The notes under the pieces are model-generated. The model did no database searches and was not told the DNA's origin. It saw only the letters and a program-made list of their open reading frames with translations. A stretch of 5,416 bases of DNA from Bacillota bacterium. Lineage in GTDB: Bacteria > Bacillota > Clostridia > Lachnospirales > Lachnospiraceae. Positions 1 through 5,416 of this stretch are shown in pieces. Every line of letters begins with the position of its first letter. Positions within the stretch are counted from its first letter, which is position 1. The stretch spans positions 1-5,416 of the forward strand of contig JAEWWQ010000355.1 of assembly GCA_023458855.1 (NCBI GenBank). Reading direction: 5' to 3'. The translations under genes and the position numbers were made by a program.

Positions 1-1091
1 TTATTATTACACTTATGTGTACAGGAATTCTTATTTTCGGGCAGAGCGGAGCGATACGTTTCGCGTGTCCGTATGATGTGTCCTATAAATTTACAGGGGA
101 TGGAAGTGCTGATACGGAACAGTTCAAGCAAATCTCCGGGGAGCTGGCACAGAGACATCAATTGAAAATAGAAGATATGAAAGAGCTGGATTATTATAAT
201 CTGAATATGAATGAAAATAAAAAGAAACTGACCCTGAATAAGACCGGACGCTATTCGGACATACAGCATGATGTATATCTTATCACATTAGCGGACTACA
301 AATACCTGGTATCGCCGGAAGCAGGAGTTCCGGAACAGCTTGCAGAAGATGAAGTCCTTATGTTTTCTACCAATCAGGACTTTGGGAGTAATGAGGTGTC
401 AATAGAGAATCATAGCTATCAGATCGTAAAGGAAGTAAATGCTATAGGAATCGCAATGAAAGAACCCAGAAGCTATAGTAAACGATATTATTTTATTATA
501 ATGAAAGATAAAAAAGCAGTACAGCAACTGGTAGATAAGGTCTATGGTGCAGGTGGTGCAGTAACCACAAAGACAGTACGGTATCAATTGCAGGGAAGTG
601 AAGAAAGTAAAGAGGCTTTCATGCAGGACATGGAAGTATGCAAGGGTATCCCGGGATATTTATCCGAAGATGATATTGTAGACTGGAGTAAAAGTACAAG
701 AGCCATGAATGGCGGACTGGTATTCCTTGGCATCTTTTTCGGCATTATCTTTACGATTTTTCTGGTACTTGTCATGTATTATAAACAGATTACGGAAGGA
801 CTGGAAGATAAGCAGAATTTTGATATTATGCAGAAAGTTGGTATGAGTGATGAAGATGTGAAGGGAACGATACAAAGACAGATATTATTTGTCTTTTTTA
901 TACCATTAATAGGCGCAATTATTCATAGCGCGGTCGGACTTCATATGGTATTCTATTTATTAAGTGCATTGAATATATTTAATGTGCTTCTTATGATCAG
1001 GTGCGCGGGGGCAGTAATGCTTGGATTCACACTTTTGTATACGGGAAGTTATCTGCTGACGGCAAAGACGTATTATAAGATTGTAAAATAA
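1..1091 (+). CDS. BceB/FtsX-like ABC transporter permease, C-terminal part
   Basis: This is the 3' part of a gene that starts upstream of the window. The frame is open from position 3, so the ATG at 15 is probably internal. Seen: a hydrophobic stretch at the left edge, then about 200 polar residues, then three membrane segments (about residues 233-256, 290-320 and 325-348 counted from the ATG at 15). The segment after the first of these contains YYKQITEGLEDK and FDIMQKVGMS. Known: BceB-type permeases of peptide-antibiotic detoxification and sensing transporters have ten membrane helices, with a large extracellular domain between helices 7 and 8. The layout here matches helix 7 to the end. The partner ATPase, and any two-component system, would lie upstream. 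Inferred: a membrane permease that senses or exports antimicrobial peptides or a lipid-linked substrate. The substrate cannot be read from this sequence. Another FtsX-family permease is the main alternative. Confidence 0.85.
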   Translation, partial: IITLMCTGILIFGQSGAIRFACPYDVSYKFTGDGSADTEQFKQISGELAQRHQLKIEDMKELDYYNLNMNENKKKLTLNKTGRYSDIQHDVYLITLADYKYLVSPEAGVPEQLAEDEVLMFSTNQDFGSNEVSIENHSYQIVKEVNAIGIAMKEPRSYSKRYYFIIMKDKKAVQQLVDKVYGAGGAVTTKTVRYQLQGSEESKEAFMQDMEVCKGIPGYLSEDDIVDWSKSTRAMNGGLVFLGIFFGIIFTIFLVLVMYYKQITEGLEDKQNFDIMQKVGMSDEDVKGTIQRQILFVFFIPLIGAIIHSAVGLHMVFYLLSALNIFNVLLMIRCAGAVMLGFTLLYTGSYLLTAKTYYKIVK

Positions 1092-1095
1092 GGAG
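1090..1095 (+). promoter_or_regulatory. Ribosome binding site of the traX-like gene
   Basis: AAGGAG overlaps the TAA stop codon of the upstream permease (1089-1091). It decides the start: spacing to the ATG at 1107 is workable, while spacing to the GTG at 1098 is too short. The overlap suggests that ribosomes finishing the permease help initiation of the next gene. Confidence 0.7.
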
Positions 1096-1106
1096 AAGTG
1101 GAGTCT

Positions 1107-1904
1107 ATGGAACCAATAAATGGGAAAAAAGGGATTAGTGGAAGTACGATTAAAATGATAGCAATTATCACGATGCTGATTGATCATGTTGCGGCAGCAG
1201 TTCTTGACAGGGTATTGATTTCCAAGGGACTTTGGGAAGCAAATACAAGTGTAGAAACTGCAAGGCAATTCATGCAGGATCATATCGTTCTCTATACGCT
1301 TGATTCAATCATGCGCATGATTGGCAGGATCAGTTTCCCTATCTTTTGTTTTCTGCTTATTGAAGGATTCCTGCATACGCATAATCTGAAGAAATATATT
1401 GGAAGAATGCTGTTGTTTGCAGTTGTGTCAGAGATTCCGTTCGATCTGGCTTTTATGGGAAAGGTATGTGACTTTGGATATCAGAATGTGTTTCTGACGC
1501 TAGCCGTTGGATTACTGGTTCTGACAGGTTTTCAGCTGGTGGGCAAGAGAGAGGAAATGCATCGTATCGTCATGGTTATCCTGCATGGACTGATTCTTGC
1601 AGCAGGTATGGGAACAGCATTTTTGATAAAGAGTGATTATGGTGCTTATGGTGTACTGACGATTGCAGTGATGTATCTGCTAAGAAAGAACAGGGTGTGG
1701 GAATTGCTTGCCGGATGCACGATACTGACAGTGATGTCATTTATCGAGTTTGTTTCATTTATTGTAATATTGCCGGTTCATTTCTATAATGGAAGAAAAG
1801 GATGGAATATGAAATACTTTTTTTACTTCTTTTATCCTGTTCATCTGTTGATTTTATATATGATTTGTAGATATATGGGAATTGCAGACATTGCTGTCAT
1901 ATAG
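1107..1904 (+). CDS. TraX-family multi-pass membrane protein
   Basis: A 265-residue hydrophobic protein with about eight membrane segments. Seen: N-terminal IKMIAIITMLIDH, then IGRISFPIFCFLLIEGFLHT, SEIPFDLAF, a QNVFLTL segment and a C-terminal FFYPVHLLIL. These are the hallmark positions of the TraX family. Known: F-plasmid TraX is needed for N-acetylation of pilin, and chromosomal homologues in Gram-positive bacteria are thought to be membrane acyl- or acetyltransferases of unknown substrate. The length fits the family. I chose the ATG at 1107 because the AGGAG at 1091-1095 lies 11 bases ahead of it, whereas the in-frame GTG at 1098 is only 2 bases from that site. The gene follows the permease after 15 bases, so co-transcription and translational coupling are likely. 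No conjugation or pilus gene is nearby, so a role in plasmid transfer is unlikely. Modification of an envelope component is the plausible inference. Confidence 0.88.
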   Translation: MEPINGKKGISGSTIKMIAIITMLIDHVAAAVLDRVLISKGLWEANTSVETARQFMQDHIVLYTLDSIMRMIGRISFPIFCFLLIEGFLHTHNLKKYIGRMLLFAVVSEIPFDLAFMGKVCDFGYQNVFLTLAVGLLVLTGFQLVGKREEMHRIVMVILHGLILAAGMGTAFLIKSDYGAYGVLTIAVMYLLRKNRVWELLAGCTILTVMSFIEFVSFIVILPVHFYNGRKGWNMKYFFYFFYPVHLLILYMICRYMGIADIAVI

Positions 1905-2125
1905 AAAATAGCAGACCAATGAAACAAACAATTAATAAAACAAATATTGTGCAAAGATAAAAAGAACAAACAAAGTATAAAGAATTCAAAGGATGATTAC
2001 ATAAGCAGCACAGAAAAGGATATCTATACGATATATAGTGCACCAGAAAGAAAGAGCCAATTATCAGAAGAAGAAAAACTGCCAATGCTGCTGTCAGCTT
2101 TGAGGCATATAATATTTTTACATTG
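1905..2125. other. Poorly coding AT-rich stretch after traX
   Basis: No convincing gene is visible. On the plus strand a frame is open from 1923 to a TGA at 2130-2132, giving a Lys/Ser/Glu-rich peptide that includes IYTIYSAPERKSQLSEEEK. It has no ATG near its beginning, and its only start is a TTG at 1947 without a ribosome binding site. An ATG at 1919 opens a 13-codon peptide in another frame that ends at a TAA (1958-1960). The compositional bias of the longer frame looks somewhat protein-like, so this may be the remnant of a small gene. It may equally be the 3' untranslated part of the traX transcript running to the hairpin at 2126-2161. Confidence 0.35.
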
Positions 2126-2161
2126 GAGCTGATACATTAGATAATAATATTGTATCAGCTC
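2126..2161 (+). terminator. Rho-independent-like hairpin after the permease-traX unit
   Basis: GAGCTGATACA (2126-2136) and TGTATCAGCTC (2151-2161) form a perfect 11-bp stem around a 14-base AT-rich loop. The stem is followed by CTTTATTATA-type sequence with only a short T run. It is the first strong hairpin downstream of traX and is the likely end of that transcript. The weak T tract and large loop make termination less certain than a classic site. Confidence 0.6.
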
Positions 2162-2194
2162 TTTATTATAGGTTGGAAAGGGATAAAGCTAAAA

Positions 2195-2438
2195 GTGACG
2201 ATAGTAAATTACATTGTGAAAAAAGATGCCAAGGGACGTTAAGAGCAGTATGTATTACTATTATCATAATAGATTGAGTCAGGTCGCAAAGTATTATAAT
2301 GTTACGGAGGATATGGTGCTGAGCATAGACTATCGAAATGGTTCTTTATATGATGTGAATCAGAGAAAACAATATGGCGTAGGGCAAATGCAGTGGATAA
2401 ACGACATGGCCAATGATTGGAAATATTATAAGTACTAG
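2195..2438 (+). pseudogene. Small Tyr-rich hypothetical gene, possibly frameshifted
   Basis: An intact frame from the ATG at 2226 to the TAG at 2436-2438 gives 70 residues rich in Tyr, Asp, Asn and Gln. It includes MYYYYHNRLSQVAKYYNVTE and ends in NDWKYYKY. I do not recognise the family. The ATG at 2226 has no good ribosome binding site. A stop in the same frame at 2217-2219 prevents extension upstream. A second frame begins at a GTG (2195), with AAAGGGA 11 bases ahead, and reads MTIVNYIVKK up to a run of six A (2219-2224), then stops after a few codons. Removing one A would join the two frames into one protein of about 80 residues. I infer a small gene broken, or switched, at this run. The alternative is that only the 2226 frame, or a start near the GGAGG at 2306-2310, is used. 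A strong terminator follows the stop by 5 bases, which supports transcription of this strand. No membrane segment or known motif is visible. Confidence 0.4.
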
Positions 2439-2443
2439 CATTT

Positions 2444-2479
2444 ACTAACAGCCAGATTCTTAGGAACCTGGCTGTTAGT
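2444..2479 (+). terminator. Strong rho-independent terminator
   Basis: ACTAACAGCCAG (2444-2455) pairs perfectly over 12 bp with CTGGCTGTTAGT (2468-2479) around a 12-base loop. TTTTAT follows on the plus strand (2479-2484). It starts 5 bases after the stop of the small hypothetical gene. On the minus strand the stem is followed by AAATGC, not a T run, so it is a poor terminator for the convergent phosphoribosyltransferase-like gene, though that transcript would also form the hairpin. Confidence 0.85.
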
Positions 2480-2513
2480 TTTATAGGATTAGGGCGTCAA
2501 AAGCAGAACTATT

Positions 2514-3152
2514 TTATAAGCGCGAATATCCGAATCCATTTGCAATCGCATCAACAGGGTGAGCTGATTTACAAAGTGCACAGTTGTTATGTGAATAGGT
2601 CTGGTAGTCGGGAAGGTCGGCAGTGGTAAATAAGGCATTGATCGGGTAATCGTATACTTTGCTTGCAGCACTGAAAATAGCAGAAACACCCGTTACGGTA
2701 CCGCCATAATACCGGATGCTGTCAATGGCCTGTGAGACTGTCTTGCCTGTCGTAGCAGAGGCAAGCAATAATAGAATATTCTTATCCCGAATCATAGGCT
2801 GTATATTTTCACGGAAAATGAGCTGACCATTGGTATTGAACTCAGGTGTTGTAATATAGATTGTCTTGTGGGCATTCATGGAAATAACACCTGCGGTGGT
2901 AAGATGATTGGCAAGGTAGGCTCCAATGACTTCACAGCCATCCATGCATACGATCGTATCAATAATAGTAGAGGCGAGGTATCTGTCAGATAAAGCAGCC
3001 GCTACCGCATTAGCCTCATTTTGTCGTGCCTTCATCATAGACATATCAATGTAATAATTGATATGAGAATGAGCAGTTACAAAGTGTCCTGGTATAACCC
3101 TGAGTACGATATCCGGATAATTTTTTGATTCAATTTTTCTATAACCTTCCAT
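2514..3152 (-). CDS. Orotate phosphoribosyltransferase-like protein with altered PRPP loop
   Basis: A 212-residue soluble protein with the type I phosphoribosyltransferase layout. Seen: TIVCMDGCEVIGAYLA (about 66-81) at the position of the early alpha/beta unit that opens the fold, a middle segment with NAHKTIYITTPEFNTNGQL (about 93-111), and the PRPP-loop position ILLLLASATTGKT (126-138). In the usual motif (hydrophobic strand, two acidic residues, then TTG.T) the acidic pair binds the PRPP ribose; here it is replaced by Leu130-Ala131, while the TTGKT phosphate loop is kept. The C-terminus has DYQTY (182-186), a CxxC (Cys191, Cys194) and NGFGYS (205-210). Known: such proteins in clostridia are usually annotated as orotate phosphoribosyltransferase or as phosphoribosyltransferase family. 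Inferred: the missing acidic pair makes ordinary OMP synthesis doubtful, and a binding or regulatory role is possible. The start is firm: AAGGAGG (3160-3166) lies 7 bases ahead of the ATG. No pyrimidine gene is adjacent. It is divergent from clpB. Confidence 0.8.
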   Translation of the reverse strand: MEGYRKIESKNYPDIVLRVIPGHFVTAHSHINYYIDMSMMKARQNEANAVAAALSDRYLASTIIDTIVCMDGCEVIGAYLANHLTTAGVISMNAHKTIYITTPEFNTNGQLIFRENIQPMIRDKNILLLLASATTGKTVSQAIDSIRYYGGTVTGVSAIFSAASKVYDYPINALFTTADLPDYQTYSHNNCALCKSAHPVDAIANGFGYSRL

Positions 3153-3222
3153 AAGTCAACCTCCTTATTGTGTAAAAATAGTAAATATGAATATAAATTG
3201 TGTATGTAAATAAGATAGTTTT

Positions 3223-3251
3223 ATTATAATATTTTATACAATAGAAAACAA
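3223..3251 (-). promoter_or_regulatory. Predicted sigma-A promoter of the phosphoribosyltransferase-like gene
   Basis: Read on the minus strand, a TTGTTT -35 (3246-3251) and a perfect TATAAT -10 (3223-3228) are separated by 17 bases. The -35 matches only the TTG of the consensus. This would give an AT-rich leader of roughly 65 bases before the ATG at 3152. The whole region is AT-rich, so chance matches are possible. Confidence 0.5.
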
Positions 3252-3327
3252 GAGTATGATGGAAAGATTGTGTTATTTATGTTACGATTATGCCTTATAA
3301 ATTTTTTATAAACTGCGTATATGGATA

Positions 3328-3355
3328 TTGACAAACTTTCTCACGGTGTTATATT
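3328..3355 (+). promoter_or_regulatory. Predicted sigma-A promoter of clpB
   Basis: A perfect TTGACA -35 (3328-3333) and a TATATT -10 (3350-3355) are spaced by 16 bases. Transcription would begin near 3362 and leave a leader of about 78 bases before the clpB start at 3440. I looked for the CIRCE inverted repeat (HrcA) and for the GTCAAA-type heptad repeat (CtsR) around this promoter and saw no convincing copy. The -35 region ATTGACAAACTTTCTCA at best resembles half of a CtsR site. Confidence 0.65.
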
Positions 3356-3439
3356 AATAATAGAACAAATAAAACAAGAGACACAAAATGAATAGGAGAT
3401 TTGTACGCGGCCATAAAGCGTCGCAGATAGGAGCAAGTT

Positions 3440-5416
3440 ATGAATATATCAAAATTTACGCAAAAATCATTGCAGGCAGTAAACGATTGTGAAAAGCTTG
3501 CATATGAATTCGGAAATCAGGAAATTGAGCAGGAACATTTACTCTATAGCCTTCTGACAATAGAAGACAGCCTGATCTTAAAATTAATAGAAAAAATGGA
3601 AATTAACAAAGCGCACTTCATGAATACGATCAAGTCAGCATTGGAACGGAGAGTGAAGGTTCAGGGAGGACAGGTATATATAGGCTCCTATCTGAATAAG
3701 GTTCTGATTTCAGCAGAGGATGAAGCAAAGCAGATGGGAGATGAATATGTATCGGTAGAGCATCTTTTTCTCTCCTTGTTAAATCATCCGAATAAAGCGT
3801 TAAAGGAAATTTTTAAAGAGTACGGTATCAGCAGAGAGCGGTTCTTACAAGCATTATCAACAGTCAGAGGAAACCAGAAAGTTACAAGTGATAATCCGGA
3901 GGCTACGTATGATACATTGGAAAAATACGGACAGGATCTGGTGGAAAAAGCAAAAAACCAGAAGTTGGATCCAGTAATCGGCAGAGATAACGAGATTCGT
4001 AATATTGTACGTATCTTATCCAGAAAGACCAAGAACAATCCGGTATTGATCGGAGAACCGGGTGTCGGTAAGACGGCAGTCGTGGAGGGATTGGCACAAC
4101 GTATTGTCAGAGGCGATGTTCCGCAGGGACTGAAGGATAAGAAAATATTTGCACTTGATATGGGTGCATTAGTAGCAGGAGCAAAGTATCGAGGGGAATT
4201 CGAGGAACGTCTGAAAGCAGTGCTGGATGATGTGAAGAACAGCAATGGGCAGATCATCCTGTTTATTGATGAATTGCATACAATAGTTGGAGCCGGTAAG
4301 ACAGATGGTGCATTAGATGCGGGAAATATGTTAAAACCGATGCTGGCAAGGGGCGAATTGCACTGTATAGGTGCGACGACTTTGGATGAGTATCGACAGT
4401 ATATAGAAAAAGATGCGGCTTTGGAACGGCGTTTCCAGCCAGTCATGGTAGAAGAACCTACGGTAGAGGATACGATATCTATCCTCAGAGGCCTGAAGGA
4501 ACGTTATGAGGTATACCATGGTGTCAAGATTATGGATAATGCATTGGTCAGTGCAGCAACACTTTCCCACCGATATATTTCTGACCGATTTTTACCGGAT
4601 AAAGCAATTGATTTAGTAGATGAAGCCTGTGCATTGATTAAAACAGAATTAGACTCTATGCCGACGGAACTGGATGAATTACAACGAAAAGTAATGCAGA
4701 TGGAAATTGAAGTCGCAGCACTGAAAAAAGAAAACGACAGGTTAAGCCAGGAAAGGCTTTCTAATTTACAGAAGGAACTTGCGGAGCAGAAGGAAGAATT
4801 CAATAACCGCAAGGCACAGTGGGATAATGAGAAAGCAAATGTGGATAAGCTATCCAAACTGAGAGAAGAAATAGAAACAATGAACAGTCAGATTCAGATA
4901 GCCCAGAGAGAAGGAAATCTGGAACAGGCAGCAGAATTAAGTTATGGCAAGCTTCCGGCGCTAAAACAGCAATTAGAGATAGAAGAACAGAAAGTAAAAG
5001 AGGCGGATTTGTCTCTTGTACATGAAAGTGTGTCGGAAGAGGAGATCGCTAAAATTATATCAAGGTGGACGGGAATACCGGTAGCAAAATTGACGGAAAG
5101 CGAGCGTAATAAGACACTTCACCTGGATGAAGAACTGCACAAGCGGGTAGTGGGACAGGAGGAAGGTGTTGTGAAAGTTGCCGAAGCAATAATGCGTTCC
5201 AAAGCCGGCATTAAAGATCCGACCAAACCAATTGGTTCTTTCCTGTTCTTAGGACCAACCGGTGTTGGTAAGACAGAACTTGCAAAGTCTCTGGCCGCCG
5301 CTTTGTTTGATGATGAAAATAATCTGGTGCGTATCGATATGAGCGAGTATATGGAGAAATATTCTGTATCCAGATTGATTGGGGCGCCTCCGGGATATGT
5401 AGGATATGAAGAAGGA
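3440..5416 (+). CDS. clpB: ATP-dependent chaperone ClpB (5' 659 codons, runs off the right edge)
   Basis: ClpB is a hexameric AAA+ disaggregase in the cytoplasm that threads aggregated proteins through its pore with the DnaK system. Seen: a Clp N-domain (about 1-145); first AAA+ domain with Walker A GEPGVGKT (205-212), pore-loop Tyr250 in GAKYRGEF, Walker B FIDELH with Asp277-Glu278, and arginine fingers Arg330-Arg331; a long coiled-coil middle domain (about 405-525) that separates ClpB from ClpA/ClpC; the RWTGIPV linker (542-548); second Walker A GPTGVGKT (605-612); and second pore loop GYVG (Tyr653). Numbering tracks E. coli ClpB almost residue for residue. The window ends before the second Walker B and the C-terminal domain; the family length is about 860. 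All visible catalytic residues are intact. The ATG at 3440 is preceded by ATAGGAG (3427-3433) with a 6-base spacer. The gene diverges from the phosphoribosyltransferase-like gene across 287 bases. I see no classic heat-shock operator. Confidence 0.97.
   Translation, partial: MNISKFTQKSLQAVNDCEKLAYEFGNQEIEQEHLLYSLLTIEDSLILKLIEKMEINKAHFMNTIKSALERRVKVQGGQVYIGSYLNKVLISAEDEAKQMGDEYVSVEHLFLSLLNHPNKALKEIFKEYGISRERFLQALSTVRGNQKVTSDNPEATYDTLEKYGQDLVEKAKNQKLDPVIGRDNEIRNIVRILSRKTKNNPVLIGEPGVGKTAVVEGLAQRIVRGDVPQGLKDKKIFALDMGALVAGAKYRGEFEERLKAVLDDVKNSNGQIILFIDELHTIVGAGKTDGALDAGNMLKPMLARGELHCIGATTLDEYRQYIEKDAALERRFQPVMVEEPTVEDTISILRGLKERYEVYHGVKIMDNALVSAATLSHRYISDRFLPDKAIDLVDEACALIKTELDSMPTELDELQRKVMQMEIEVAALKKENDRLSQERLSNLQKELAEQKEEFNNRKAQWDNEKANVDKLSKLREEIETMNSQIQIAQREGNLEQAAELSYGKLPALKQQLEIEEQKVKEADLSLVHESVSEEEIAKIISRWTGIPVAKLTESERNKTLHLDEELHKRVVGQEEGVVKVAEAIMRSKAGIKDPTKPIGSFLFLGPTGVGKTELAKSLAAALFDDENNLVRIDMSEYMEKYSVSRLIGAPPGYVGYEEG

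Noticed and set aside
399..875. Minus-strand frames opposite the permease
   Set aside because: Shadows of a clear FtsX/BceB-type coding frame; no motifs or start signals.
1098..1100. GTG as the start of the traX-like gene
   Set aside because: Only 2 bases from the AGGAG site; the ATG at 1107 has workable spacing and gives the usual short N-terminus.
960..1283. Minus-strand frame across the permease-traX junction
   Set aside because: It overlaps two well-supported plus-strand genes and shows no recognisable protein features.
1897..2085. Minus-strand hydrophobic 62-residue frame resembling a small membrane protein
   Set aside because: It starts at a TTG without a ribosome binding site, and its Phe/Leu/Ile content is explained by the reverse of an A-rich strand.
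2489..2689. Second minus-strand frame inside the phosphoribosyltransferase-like gene
   Set aside because: Out of frame with the well-supported 212-residue protein and without motifs of its own.
3405..3421. Possible thermosensor hairpin in the clpB leader (ACGC/GCGT)
   Set aside because: Only a 4-bp stem with a 9-base loop, and it does not occlude the clpB ribosome binding site at 3427-3433.
3784..4446. Long minus-strand reading frame (220 codons) opposite clpB
   Set aside because: It is antisense to the strongly conserved ClpB first AAA+ domain, is Ser/Pro/Phe-rich with no recognisable motif, and is a by-product of clpB codon use.
4331..4857. Other minus-strand frames opposite the ClpB middle region
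   Set aside because: Their Ser/Leu-rich composition is what the reverse of Glu/Lys/Gln-rich coiled-coil codons gives; no ribosome binding site or motif.

Overview
The window looks like a chromosomal segment of a low-to-moderate-GC Gram-positive anaerobe, most likely a clostridium of the Lachnospiraceae type. This is inferred from strong AGGAG-type ribosome binding sites, the codon bias, a BceB-like FtsX permease, a chromosomal TraX-family protein and a phosphoribosyltransferase-like protein of a kind I associate with that family. No rRNA, tRNA, CRISPR array, insertion sequence or phage gene is visible.

Region by region: (1) Positions 1-1904 (+) hold the end of an operon. The C-terminal part of a BceB/FtsX-type ABC transporter permease enters from the left edge. 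It is followed, with the ribosome binding site overlapping the permease stop codon, by a multi-pass TraX-family membrane protein. (2) Positions 1905-2480 are a poorly coding stretch with scraps of unrecognised reading frame and two perfect hairpins (2126-2161 and 2444-2479). Between the hairpins is a small Tyr-rich hypothetical gene that may be frameshifted at a run of six A. (3) Positions 2514-3152 (-) encode an orotate phosphoribosyltransferase-like protein whose PRPP loop lacks the usual acidic pair and whose C-terminus carries a CxxC. (4) Positions 3153-3439 are a divergent AT-rich intergenic region with a recognisable promoter in each direction. (5) From 3440 (+) the disaggregase gene clpB runs off the right edge after 659 codons, inside the second AAA+ domain.

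How the genes relate: the permease and the TraX protein are probably co-transcribed and both act at the cell envelope. ClpB works with DnaK/DnaJ/GrpE on aggregated proteins. The phosphoribosyltransferase-like gene diverges from clpB, and the sequence gives no firm functional link between the two. I do not see a clearly new multi-gene system here. The most unusual items are the altered PRPP loop, the coupled permease-traX pair, the apparently frameshifted small gene, and the clpB leader, which has no obvious CIRCE or CtsR site.
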